Source: Devosia limi DSM 17137
GTDB taxonomy: Bacteria > Pseudomonadota > Alphaproteobacteria > Rhizobiales > Devosiaceae
Length of the DNA stretch: 64,000 nt
Direction: 5' to 3'
Assembly (NCBI RefSeq): GCF_900128975.1
Contig: NZ_FQVC01000009.1
Coordinates: 62,001 to 126,000, forward strand
Positions 52,571-60,601 of this stretch are shown here, piece by piece. The notes beneath the pieces were generated by a model. That model saw only the letters and a program-made list of their open reading frames with translations, had not been told where the DNA came from and did no database searches. The first letter of the stretch is position 1, and each line of letters starts with the position of its first letter. The position numbers and the translations under genes are program-made.

Positions 52571-53528
52571 CGAAACGTCTTTCTCCTGAATAGGTCTCAA
52601 TCTGGTAGTTGCCGTCTCGGAAGGCTTCGACGTGGATGACCTCGCGCACCCGCCGCCCCTGCGGCGCGCGTTCGATGGAAACCACGAGATCCACGGCCTC
52701 CCCAATCACTTCGTGCATCGGTTGCTGGCTGGCTTCAGCGGTGAGTTGCTCGAGGCGACGAAGCGCCGACAACGCGTTGTTGGCGTGGATTGTGGTGATG
52801 CCGCCGGGATGCCCGGTATTCCAGGCTTTGAGCAGCGTCAGTGCCGCACCGTCCCTGACCTCGCCGACGATGATGCGATCGGGGCGCAGGCGCATGGTGC
52901 TTTTCAGGAGACGGGCCATGTCGACCGTATCGGTCGTGTGCAGCGAAACGGCATTCTCGGCCGCGCATTGAATTTCGGCGGTATCTTCCAGGATCACCAG
53001 GCGATGCTCCGGCGAACTGCGGACCATCTCGGCAATGACGGCATTGGCCAGTGTTGTTTTGCCGGAGCCGGTGCCGCCCGAAATGACGATATTGAGCCGG
53101 GCCTCGATTGCCTTGCGGATCAAATGTGACTGTTCCGATGTCATAATCGCACTACGGACGTAGTCATCGAGAGGGATCAGGCGCGAGGCGCGCTTACGAA
53201 TAGTGAAGCTGGGCGCCCGGACGACCGGCGGCAACAGTCCCTCAAATCGGTGACCACCGATCGGCAGCTCACCGGAGATGATCGGTTGGTCTTCATCGGC
53301 CTCGGTTTGCAGCGCGTGGGCAACACTGCCAATGATGATCTCGGCAGCGCCGGGCTGTAGCTGGCCCATGCTGTCGATCCCCTGCCCCAGCCGCTCCACG
53401 AACAGTCGTCCGTCCGGGTTGAGCATGATCTCCACGACGGAGGGATCGTCCAGCGCCGAGCAGACGGTTTCGCCGAGGGCATCCTGCAGCTTGCGGACAA
53501 GCCGGTGATGCGAGCGCGAAGCTATCAT
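52560..53528 (-). CDS. trbB: TrbB (VirB11-like) ATPase
   Basis: A 322-residue traffic ATPase: N-terminal domain with [16 protein letters not shown], Walker [19 protein letters not shown] (about residue 153), Walker [17 protein letters not shown], and the His-box [11 protein letters not shown]. Start ATG 53528 ([20 protein letters not shown]) is preferred over the open frame extending to 53639. First gene of trbBCDEJKLFGHI; no traI (AHL synthase) precedes it. Confidence 0.95.
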   Translation of the reverse strand: MIASRSHHRLVRKLQDALGETVCSALDDPSVVEIMLNPDGRLFVERLGQGIDSMGQLQPGAAEIIIGSVAHALQTEADEDQPIISGELPIGGHRFEGLLPPVVRAPSFTIRKRASRLIPLDDYVRSAIMTSEQSHLIRKAIEARLNIVISGGTGSGKTTLANAVIAEMVRSSPEHRLVILEDTAEIQCAAENAVSLHTTDTVDMARLLKSTMRLRPDRIIVGEVRDGAALTLLKAWNTGHPGGITTIHANNALSALRRLEQLTAEASQQPMHEVIGEAVDLVVSIERAPQGRRVREVIHVEAFRDGNYQIETYSGERRFDDA

Positions 53529-53656
53529 CGGCCGTGATCTTGATGCGCAAATGCGTTGGTGGCTGAGCGGTTTGGTGTTTGATGGTTCTGATGCATGTGC
53601 GGTGCCCGCTCCTCGAAACGTGAGGGGCATCAACAACAATGCGACAGCTGGGTCAG

Positions 53657-53769
53657 CCCGGCATAAATGCCGGGTCTGGGAAACGGTGATCAGCGATTCT
53701 AGCTAGAATGCGTTCTGGATCAGAAAAACGCGCGTTTCGATGCTTTTCAGACCCGGCATTTATGCCGGG
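53657..53769. repeat. Two copies of palindrome CCCGGCAT-N2-ATGCCGGG
   Basis: Copies at 53657-53674 (centre aa) and 53752-53769 (centre tt) lie 95 bp apart between the diverging trbB and repA genes. A related stem (acccggc / gccgggt) occurs at oriT (35664-35683). They might bind a regulator, the Rep proteins, or act as short terminators. Confidence 0.55.
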
Positions 53770-53915
53770 GGGTGTAGGGGAAAGGCCAAAGACGCAAGTT
53801 ACTGAATTAAAGGAATAAATAGGCTTTTCATGGAGCCCGTTCAACGGGTTCTGTCGGTCTCGTTAAGGGGTCGTTAACCACTAAATCCTTGCAAGATCAC
53901 GCAAGTTCGGTATCG

Positions 53916-53952
53916 TCACGGCAAATTTGCGCGTCGTGCGCTTATGCCGTGA
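53916..53952. promoter_or_regulatory. Inverted repeat in the repA promoter region
   Basis: TCACGGCA (53916-53923) and TGCCGTGA (53945-53952) flank 21 bp and end 15 bp before repA. RepA/RepB autorepression sites are commonly located here in repABC operons; the -35/-10 elements are not clear. Confidence 0.45.
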
Positions 53953-53967
53953 TGAAAGACAAAGCCC

Positions 53968-55185
53968 GTGACTGACAGCGTGGTTTATCCCATTGACGAG
54001 GGTATTGCGGCGGATGAGACCATCGGCGCGCACGCCGAGCTCCTTAGTTCTCAGCTGCAGGCCATGAGTGAGGCGATGTTTCCGCCGACCTCAAAGAAAA
54101 CTCTCCGACTTTTCACGTCGGGTGAGGCCGCACGATTGATGCACATCTCCGACTCGACCCTTCGTAAGATGACCATTGCTGGTGAGGGACCACAGCCCAA
54201 AATAGCAGGGAATGGACGTCGGCTCTATACGCTCTCACAGATCAATGAAATCCGTCGTCTTCTTGCCAATGGCACGCGGGGGCGGGATTCCAGTGACTTC
54301 GTACCGCATCGGGGAGATGGAGAGCATCTGCAGGTTCTTGCTATCACAAACTTTAAGGGTGGCAGTGGCAAGACGACGACTGCTGCACACTTGGCACAGT
54401 ATCTTGCGCTGCAAGGTTATCGCGTTCTGGCCGTGGACCTGGATCCACAGGCAAGTCTATCAGCCCTACTCGGAGTGCTGCCGGAAACCGATGTCGGTGC
54501 CAATGAAACGCTTTATGCGGCCATTCGATATGATGATCTTCAACGTCCGCTAAAAGACGTTATTCGGCCAACCTATTTTGACGGTTTGGATTTGGTGCCC
54601 GGAAATCTCGAACTGATGGAGTTCGAGCACACCACGCCAAAGGCGCTCGCAGATCAACGACAGAAGTCGCAGGGAATTTTCTTTACGCGTGTTGCATCCG
54701 CGATCGATCAGGTGTCCCAGGATTATGACGTCGTCGTTATCGATTGTCCCCCTCAGCTCGGATTTCTCACGCTGTCAGGGCTTTGTGCAGCTACCTCGAT
54801 GGTCGTCACTGTTCATCCTCAGATGCTGGATGTTGCTTCAATGAGTCAGTTTCTTTTAATGACTAGAGATCTTCTCGGTGTCGTTAGAGAAGCTGGCGGG
54901 CGGCTAAAATACGACTTCATTCGTTACCTTTTAACGCGGTTTGAGCCGCAAGATGCGCCACAAACGAAGGTTGCGGCACTTCTAAGAAACCTCTTCGGCG
55001 ACCATGTGATGACCAACCCAATGGTGAAGTCTGCGGCCGTCTCAGATGCTGGGTTGACCAAGCAAACGCTCTATGAGATCGGCCGCGAAAACCTGACACG
55101 CTCAACCTATGATCGCGCGATGGAGTCATTGGACGCCGTCAATATTGAGATCGAGCAATTGGTCAAGTCAGCTTGGGGGCGATGA
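53968..55185 (+). CDS. repA: RepA partition ATPase (ParA type) of repABC
   Basis: A 405-residue Walker-type partition ATPase. N-terminal HTH (SGEAARLMHISDSTLRKMTI, about 51-70) and RepA region, then deviant Walker A NFKGGSGKTTTAAHLAQYLA (about 129), DLDPQASLSALLG and VVIDCPPQLGFLTL. It moves plasmid copies apart with RepB and represses repABC. Starts with GTG at 53968 (GTG ACT GAC AGC). Confidence 0.96.
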   Translation: MTDSVVYPIDEGIAADETIGAHAELLSSQLQAMSEAMFPPTSKKTLRLFTSGEAARLMHISDSTLRKMTIAGEGPQPKIAGNGRRLYTLSQINEIRRLLANGTRGRDSSDFVPHRGDGEHLQVLAITNFKGGSGKTTTAAHLAQYLALQGYRVLAVDLDPQASLSALLGVLPETDVGANETLYAAIRYDDLQRPLKDVIRPTYFDGLDLVPGNLELMEFEHTTPKALADQRQKSQGIFFTRVASAIDQVSQDYDVVVIDCPPQLGFLTLSGLCAATSMVVTVHPQMLDVASMSQFLLMTRDLLGVVREAGGRLKYDFIRYLLTRFEPQDAPQTKVAALLRNLFGDHVMTNPMVKSAAVSDAGLTKQTLYEIGRENLTRSTYDRAMESLDAVNIEIEQLVKSAWGR

Positions 55186-55218
55186 TGAGCACCATCCTCA
55201 GCGACCTTGGAATCAGAA

Positions 55219-55270
55219 AGTTGGGAGCTCCCAACTTTTCCGTAGCGCGCTCAGTTGGGAGCTCCCAACT
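55219..55270. other. parS: Two parS centromere sites between repA and repB
   Basis: GTTGGGAGCTCCCAAC occurs perfectly at 55220-55235 and 55254-55269, extended to the 18-bp palindrome AGTTGGGAGCTCCCAACT. It fits the repABC parS consensus GTTNNNNGCNNNNAAC exactly. The centres are 34 bp apart, about three DNA turns, on the same helical face. Confidence 0.93.
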
Positions 55271-55294
55271 CGCCCATGATGCAGGAGGCAACCG

Positions 55295-56299
55295 ATGAGT
55301 CGGAAGGATGCCATAAATTCGATGTTCCTGCAGAAGCCGGCATCAGTCTCAGCTGATCCAGCGGCCGTAGCAAAACGGCCAGAGCGGGTCCGCAGTGGAG
55401 CAATCGCTGCGATGGGCTCCTCTCTTGAAGAGTTGACCCAAGGGGCCAGAGCGGCGGCAAAACTCCATGAGCAGCTCCTCACTGGGGATCATGTGATTGC
55501 GCTCGACCCCGGGGCCATCGATCCGTCCCCAATTGCAGATCGGCTTCTGGCCGACGTTGATCCTGGGTTTGATCAACTGGTCGCCAGTCTGGAGCAGGAT
55601 GGCCAGCAGGTGCCTATCCTCGTTAGACCAAATCCAGCCGTGGAGGGACGCTACCAAGTCGCCTACGGAAGGCGACGTCTTCGTGCACTGGCCCAGCTTG
55701 GCTTGCCGGTAAAGGCGATTGTACGGCCGCTTTCGGACGATGAACTTGTCGTCGCCCAGGGGCGAGAGAATCTTGATCGAGCTGATCTGTCCTTCATCGA
55801 AAAGGCGCTCTTTGCTAAGAGGCTGGAGGATGCGGGATATGATCGCGCAGTGATAATGGCCGCGCTATCGACTGATAAATCTGACCTTAGTCGATATATC
55901 GCGATTGCCAGGCGCATTCCTGAAGAGCTGGCAAGGCAGATAGGTCCGGCAGCGAAGGCCGGCCGCTCGCGTTGGAGCACTCTTGCCGAAGGTCTTGCGA
56001 CGCCGGGCTTTACGTCTAGGCTCAAGGATATCGTAGCTTCAGAAGCGTTTCGCGCCGCAAATAGTGACACGCGTCTCGCCATGGTGCTGAAAACACTGTT
56101 GCCTGTCGCGGACCGAGCAGCAAAAGGTGAGGCTTGGAGCACCCCAGAAGGGCGTCGGGCTGCCCGAGTGGAGCGGCGCGGAACTCAGACCGCGATCACG
56201 TTTGATGAAAAGCGCGTGCCGGATTTTGCTGTGTTTGTGGCGGGCCGGCTCGACGAGCTCTATGCCGAATTTTCTAACGAGCAAGGAGATAGCCAATAG
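55295..56299 (+). CDS. repB: RepB centromere-binding partition protein
   Basis: A 334-residue ParB-type protein: N-terminal RepA-contact segment (MSRKDAINSMFLQKP), ParB domain (VPILVRPNPAVEGRYQVAYG, RRRLRALAQLGLPVKAIVR), central HTH (LSFIEKALFAKRLEDAGYDR, STDKSDLSRYIAIARRIPEE) and a C-terminal dimerisation part. It binds the parS palindromes just upstream. Ribosome-binding site aggagg. Confidence 0.95.
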   Translation: MSRKDAINSMFLQKPASVSADPAAVAKRPERVRSGAIAAMGSSLEELTQGARAAAKLHEQLLTGDHVIALDPGAIDPSPIADRLLADVDPGFDQLVASLEQDGQQVPILVRPNPAVEGRYQVAYGRRRLRALAQLGLPVKAIVRPLSDDELVVAQGRENLDRADLSFIEKALFAKRLEDAGYDRAVIMAALSTDKSDLSRYIAIARRIPEELARQIGPAAKAGRSRWSTLAEGLATPGFTSRLKDIVASEAFRAANSDTRLAMVLKTLLPVADRAAKGEAWSTPEGRRAARVERRGTQTAITFDEKRVPDFAVFVAGRLDELYAEFSNEQGDSQ

Positions 56300-56350
56300 A
56301 AATAGTCGGTCGATGGCATAAGCCAGAAGGCCTGTTTTTAGCCGCAAAAG

Positions 56351-56399
56351 AAAAAAGGCCCCCGAAAGCGAATTCCGGAAGCCCTTCTCGTAGTGTGGT
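56351..56399 (-). ncRNA. Counter-transcribed RNA (ctRNA) controlling repC
   Basis: The minus strand of the repB-repC gap has a promoter TTGACT (56434-56429), 17-bp spacer, GATTCT (56411-56406), a predicted start near 56399, and an intrinsic terminator (stem between 56383 and 56357) followed by six T (56356-56351). This layout is that of the repABC antisense RNA, which sequesters the repC leader and sets copy number and incompatibility. Predicted length about 50 nt. Confidence 0.85.
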
Positions 56400-56499
56400 A
56401 ACACGAGAATCGCACTTCCCTGATTCGTAGTCAAGGCCCTCCAAGGGCACACCGCTTATGGCGGCCGGAATTCTTTTGCCTTACGCAAGGTGAAAGACA

Positions 56500-57828
56500 A
56501 TGCAGACGCATATTTCAACGACGCCCTTTGGGCGGCGATCGCTGACGCTTGGCATGATTTCAAGCCAGGTAACGGCCAAGACAGCGCCGGCAGATGCAAC
56601 AGTCCATAAGTGGCAGGTGTTTGCTGACATCAAGGAGGTGCGTATCGCGCTGGGGGCAACCGATCGTGCTCTGGCGATCCTCAACGCTTTGCTGTCGTTC
56701 CATCCGGAAACGGCTTTCTACGGCGACAGTGCCTTAATCGTTTGGCCATCTAACGAACAACTGATCAACCGTGCCAACGGCATGTCGCCGGCGACGCTCC
56801 GGCGCCATCTGGCGAACCTGGTTGACTGCGGTCTGGTCATTCGGCGTGACAGCCCCAACGGCAAGCGCTTTGCCCGCAAGGGGCAGGGCGGCGAGGTTGA
56901 AGAGGCTTATGGCTTTGACCTGTCACCTATCGTTGCCCGAGCGGCCGAGTTCAAGGACTTGGCTGAGGCGCTCAAGGCCGAAAAGAAGGCCTACCGCCGC
57001 GTTAAGGAGCGGTTAACCATCTGCCGTCGCGACATCATCAAGATGATCGACGCTGGGATTGAGGAGAGTGTGCCAGGCAACTGGGGCAGGGTGCTGCAGT
57101 CCTATCAAACCATCGTTGCCCGGCTCCCCCGCACAGCCCCACGCCAGGTACTGGAGACGATTGTCGCCGAGTTGGAAGACCTCTGGTCCCAGATCCGCGA
57201 CGTGTTGGAATCCTTCGTCAAATCTACAAATATGAGCGCCAATGAGTCTCAATCTGAGCGCCACATACAGAATTCAAAACCAGACTCTAAAATAGATTCT
57301 GAAAGCCGCTTAGGAATAAAAGAAGAAGCGAGCGGCAGCGCCGGGGAAGCATCCAACGTGCAGAGCCTGCCGCGGCGAGAATTGCCCCTATCCATCGTGC
57401 TCGATGCCTGCTCGAATGTGGTGTGGGTGGTCAAAAGTGGTGAAATCCGCACCTGGCGCGACTATCTGGCGGCCGCAGAACTGGTCCGGCCCGTTTTGGG
57501 CATCAGCCCCAGCGCCTGGGATGACGCGAAAGCGGCGATGGGTGAACGAGAGGCGGCGATTACCATCGGAGCGATCTATCAGCGGCAGGATCAGATCAAA
57601 AGTCCTGGTGGCTATCTGCGCAGCCTGACGGATCGGGCCAAGGCGGCTAAATTCTCCGTCTGGCCGATGGTTATGGCCCTGGTGCGGGCCAAACTGGATG
57701 CCACAAAGGCATCTGGGGCCGCGGAAGAGACCGTTGCGACCGCCGAGCGGGTGATGCGAACCGAGAAGCGATTGGAAATCAGCGATGCGCTGCGCCAAAC
57801 GATGGGAAAATGGGACAGAGATAAATAA
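56500..57828 (+). CDS. repC: RepC replication initiator
   Basis: A 442-residue RepC: TPFGRRSLTLGMISSQV..., winged-helix region (WPSNEQLINRANGMSPATLR, RHLANLVDCGLVIRRDSPNG), an AT-richer linker (about 245-295), and C-terminal PVLGISPSAWDDAKAAMGER, IYQRQDQIKSPGGYLRSLTD. It binds the origin inside its own gene and starts replication in cis. Complete and uninterrupted. Confidence 0.96.
   Translation: MQTHISTTPFGRRSLTLGMISSQVTAKTAPADATVHKWQVFADIKEVRIALGATDRALAILNALLSFHPETAFYGDSALIVWPSNEQLINRANGMSPATLRRHLANLVDCGLVIRRDSPNGKRFARKGQGGEVEEAYGFDLSPIVARAAEFKDLAEALKAEKKAYRRVKERLTICRRDIIKMIDAGIEESVPGNWGRVLQSYQTIVARLPRTAPRQVLETIVAELEDLWSQIRDVLESFVKSTNMSANESQSERHIQNSKPDSKIDSESRLGIKEEASGSAGEASNVQSLPRRELPLSIVLDACSNVVWVVKSGEIRTWRDYLAAAELVRPVLGISPSAWDDAKAAMGEREAAITIGAIYQRQDQIKSPGGYLRSLTDRAKAAKFSVWPMVMALVRAKLDATKASGAAEETVATAERVMRTEKRLEISDALRQTMGKWDRDK
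57225..57330. other. oriV: Probable oriV inside repC
   Basis: This stretch is noticeably AT-rich against the surrounding gene (runs such as aaatctacaaatatgag and aaaatagattctgaaag) and encodes a low-complexity linker. repABC origins are mapped to an AT-rich region in the middle of repC in studied plasmids. Confidence 0.6.
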
Positions 57829-57909
57829 CGGCGATCATTGAATTGCCAGTTTCAATACCGTATATTGCGTACAAAGAGTATGGCATAATGGTTGTAGAGG
57901 AGGTCACAA

Positions 57910-58299
57910 GTGACCCAGATACAGAAAATGACAGCGCAGGCAGGGCCGCTGATCCTGTCCTACATGGACCCGGCAGGGCGGATCGCCGCCGAGCGGGTGG
58001 CGAATGGGTTTGGAATGTCGAAGTCCCAACTCGCGGAAACGACTGGGCTGGCGCGGGAAACGCTCTATCGATCCGAACGGATCGGGGCGCCCAAGGCGCA
58101 GGGGCGGTTACGAGAAATGCTCGAAATAATCAGCCGGGTTTCGGAATGGGCTGGTGGCAAGGAGCAGGCAATGGCCTGGTACCGGGCCCAACCGCTGCCG
58201 GCTTTCGGTGGCCGGACTGCTGAAGCTCTGGTCAAGAACGGCCAGGCTGGTGCCGTACGGGATTATCTGGACCACTTGGCACTGGGCGGCTTTGCGTGA
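57910..58299 (+). CDS. Xre/MbcA/ParS-type antitoxin of RES system
   Basis: A 129-residue antitoxin: N-terminal Xre-like HTH (ANGFGMSKSQLAETTGLARE, TLYRSERIGAPKAQ) and C-terminal DUF2384 toxin-binding part (RVSEWAGGKEQAMAWYRAQP, GGRTAEALVKNGQAGAVRDY). GTG start at 57910 with an aggagg site 6 bp upstream. Overlaps the toxin gene by 4 bp. A near-palindrome gta-tattgc-gtac near 57859 could be its operator. Confidence 0.9.
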   Translation: MTQIQKMTAQAGPLILSYMDPAGRIAAERVANGFGMSKSQLAETTGLARETLYRSERIGAPKAQGRLREMLEIISRVSEWAGGKEQAMAWYRAQPLPAFGGRTAEALVKNGQAGAVRDYLDHLALGGFA

Positions 58300-58814
58300 G
58301 GTTCGTCGGGACGTGTTATCGAGCCCATGATCCACGCTGGGCTTTTAAGCCGCTTTCTGGGGAGGGGGCAGGGATACGGGGCGCCCGTTTCAATCCCAAA
58401 GGGGTGCCTGCGCTCTATCTTGGCCTCAGTGTCATGACGGCGATTAAGGAGATCAGCCAAGGCTTTGCCCATCGCCTCGATCCAACAGTGCTGTGTTCTT
58501 ACGATGTCGATTGCGACGATATCGTCGACCTCACGTCGGAGCAGGGCAGGGGAGAGGTATCCGTGACAGTTGACGAGATGGCCTGTGCTTGGGCATCGGC
58601 GCTGGCACAGGGGGAGCGGCCAGTTTCCTGGTCGATCTATGATCGGCTCGTCGCGGACGGCACGGCTGGAATTCTGGTGCCCAGTTTTGCACCCGGCGCT
58701 GAGGCCCAGGATTGCAATTTGGTCCTGTGGAACTGGGACTCGAAACTGCCCCATAAGGTGGAGGTGTTTGATCCCAGCGGCCGACTCCCCCGCGATCAGT
58801 TATCCTGGAGCTAG
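58296..58814 (+). CDS. RES-domain toxin (NAD+ phosphorylase)
   Basis: A 172-residue RES-domain protein: Arg in GEGAGIRGARFNPKG, Glu in VMTAIKEISQ, and Ser in GILVPSFAPG correspond to the three name-giving residues; NLVLWNWDSK follows. RES toxins deplete cellular NAD+ (shown for MbcT and RES homologues). GTG start at 58296, coupled to the Xre antitoxin. Confidence 0.92.
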   Translation: MRFVGTCYRAHDPRWAFKPLSGEGAGIRGARFNPKGVPALYLGLSVMTAIKEISQGFAHRLDPTVLCSYDVDCDDIVDLTSEQGRGEVSVTVDEMACAWASALAQGERPVSWSIYDRLVADGTAGILVPSFAPGAEAQDCNLVLWNWDSKLPHKVEVFDPSGRLPRDQLSWS

Positions 58815-58965
58815 ATGGATAACAGCTATGCTGCCATCCACTGCGGATGCAGACTAACTACGCGCAGTTCGCTTCTTTCTGAAAGGAATGTAGGCTTGGT
58901 CAGAATGCCGCCTTCACGCGGCGCTAAATTTAGGCCAAAAGTGCGCGGGAAAAACGCAGCAGACC

Positions 58966-59598
58966 ATGAAAAAGCCGGCCACAACAGACTCCGATATCCG
59001 CTCAGCGCTTCATGCCAAGCGATTGAGGCACGCCAGATCCCACCCAGACACGCTGGTGATCGATGAACTTGGTCTTGCGCATGCTCGAGGCCGTATCGAC
59101 ATAGCGGTCATTAACGGCTGCATTCATGGCTATGAGATTAAGAGTGCCAAAGACAATCTAGACCGGATGGCGATGCAGATCGGCATCTATCGTCAGACTC
59201 TGCAAAAGCTGACATTCGTGACAGCGCCGAAACACGTTGAAGGCATCGTGAATGCGGCTCCCCAATGGTGTGGCGTAATCGCTGCTGAGCAGGGGCCAAG
59301 GGGCGGCATAGAATTCCACACGGTGCGAAAGGCCGTTCGCAATCCCGAAGTTGATGCGATTATGATGGCGCATTTACTCTGGCGAGACGAAGTTATCGAA
59401 CTGCTGAGCAATGCAGGCTATTTACCAAGGGACCTCCGCCAGCCAAGGCAGCATCTCTACCGGATGCTATGTGAAACCCTTTCTCTTTCAGAGATCACCT
59501 CCTCCATACGCACTTTCATGATCCGGCGACGGGATTGGAGAGGTCGTCAAGCACCTGCATCATATGATGATTTATCGCTACATCTTTCCAGCGTGTAA
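58966..59598 (+). CDS. sce7726-family protein (PD-(D/E)XK nuclease-like)
   Basis: A 210-residue protein. The core VIDELGLAHARGRIDIAVIN, GCIHGYEIKSAKDNLDRM contains a D...ExK triad (Asp in RIDIAV; Glu-Ile-Lys in YEIKS) typical of PD-(D/E)XK nucleases and is diagnostic of the sce7726 family. The C-terminal part is helical. Its 3' end overlaps the 3' end of the convergent beta-family gene by 83 bp. A defence role is inferred from the fold and neighbours only. Confidence 0.82.
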   Translation: MKKPATTDSDIRSALHAKRLRHARSHPDTLVIDELGLAHARGRIDIAVINGCIHGYEIKSAKDNLDRMAMQIGIYRQTLQKLTFVTAPKHVEGIVNAAPQWCGVIAAEQGPRGGIEFHTVRKAVRNPEVDAIMMAHLLWRDEVIELLSNAGYLPRDLRQPRQHLYRMLCETLSLSEITSSIRTFMIRRRDWRGRQAPASYDDLSLHLSSV

Positions 59599-60601
59599 GA
59601 TTGCTCGTTGGCGCTTTCTTCACAGCGCATTTGCCGATGTAGTCGTCTCCGTAGCTGTAATGGTTGCCTTTGAAAAAGCCAGATCCGACCAGGACAGCGC
59701 AATGTTCGTGCATTTGCTCTTCATTCCCGCGGAAGGCGCTGCCCTTGCGCACCCACCAGGACTTCCCGGTCGCATATACGATCTTCCCTGACGACTTTAT
59801 TTTGCGCATGTCTTGCGGCGTGAATTCGGGATGGACGATGGTATAGTCGCCGTAGCTCGGCCTTCGCATCCCAGAAGGCAGCGCGGAAAGCAGAGCTTGG
59901 AAAAACAACCAATCATGGCGCGGTAACTCGCCCACGCCTTTGGAAACGTCCTTGAAGGTCTCGGGAATAGCAGTGCTTATGAGCACAAGATTGCGGAATC
60001 GATTGAGATCCCCTAATCGGCGCAACGAGGCGATCAACGCCAAGGCGAATGCATTGTAGGGCTCAAAGTTGGGCTGACCGAGGTCGAGAATGAGATCGAC
60101 TTCATTCTCATTGACCTCCAGCGAGCGAAACACTGCCACGACGCGCGCGAACGCGTCCTTCTTCATCAAATCCTCCAGTCGAACAGAGATAGCAACTCCC
60201 CGCCCGTCTTGCTTGACGATCCCCGCAACCGAGCTTTGGAGCTTAGTGGTGGCGTCCAGCCGGATAGAGGGCACGGCCTTGGCACCGAGCTTGCGTAGGC
60301 CGTCGAATACGTATGTCAAAATGTCGCGACCGTCGTTCATGATGCCGTCTGCGACAGTTGCATGCACACCTATCCACGCGGGTCTGGCACCCCACTTCTT
60401 TCCGTATCGATCCACAAAAGGATGCACATGCTCGTGGATCGTTTTTTTCGGCTGCCAGGAGTCGAAGTCGAATTCGCGCTCTGGAATGGTAAGGTAGGGA
60501 ACGACCCGTTTCTTGGCACCATCGGTCAAACGAAGAAGCGCCTGGTACTCTGCCATGCGCCATCTTAGCGCTGGCACATACATGTCCTCAGTCAAGTTCA
60601 T
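59516..60601 (-). CDS. Beta-family protein (T4 beta-like)
   Basis: A 361-residue protein beginning MNLTEDMYVPALRWRMAEYQ. It has RVVPYLTIPEREFDF, a predicted TIM-barrel-like alternation (ENEVDLILDLGQPNF, FRNLVLISTAIPETF), and PRHDWLFFQALLSAL..PSYGDYTIVHPEF, features of the T4 beta-protein family (PF14350), commonly found beside sce7726-type genes. Biochemical activity is unknown. It is the last gene of the operon DUF6932 - XRE-ImmA - beta; its start overlaps the previous gene by 14 bp. Confidence 0.82.
   Translation of the reverse strand: MNLTEDMYVPALRWRMAEYQALLRLTDGAKKRVVPYLTIPEREFDFDSWQPKKTIHEHVHPFVDRYGKKWGARPAWIGVHATVADGIMNDGRDILTYVFDGLRKLGAKAVPSIRLDATTKLQSSVAGIVKQDGRGVAISVRLEDLMKKDAFARVVAVFRSLEVNENEVDLILDLGQPNFEPYNAFALALIASLRRLGDLNRFRNLVLISTAIPETFKDVSKGVGELPRHDWLFFQALLSALPSGMRRPSYGDYTIVHPEFTPQDMRKIKSSGKIVYATGKSWWVRKGSAFRGNEEQMHEHCAVLVGSGFFKGNHYSYGDDYIGKCAVKKAPTSNLTRWKDVAINHHMMQVLDDLSNPVAGS

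Noticed and set aside
53657-53769. Palindromes as terminators of trbB or repA
   Set aside because: Both genes read away from this gap and no gene ends there, so a terminator role is not the obvious explanation; kept as candidate binding sites.
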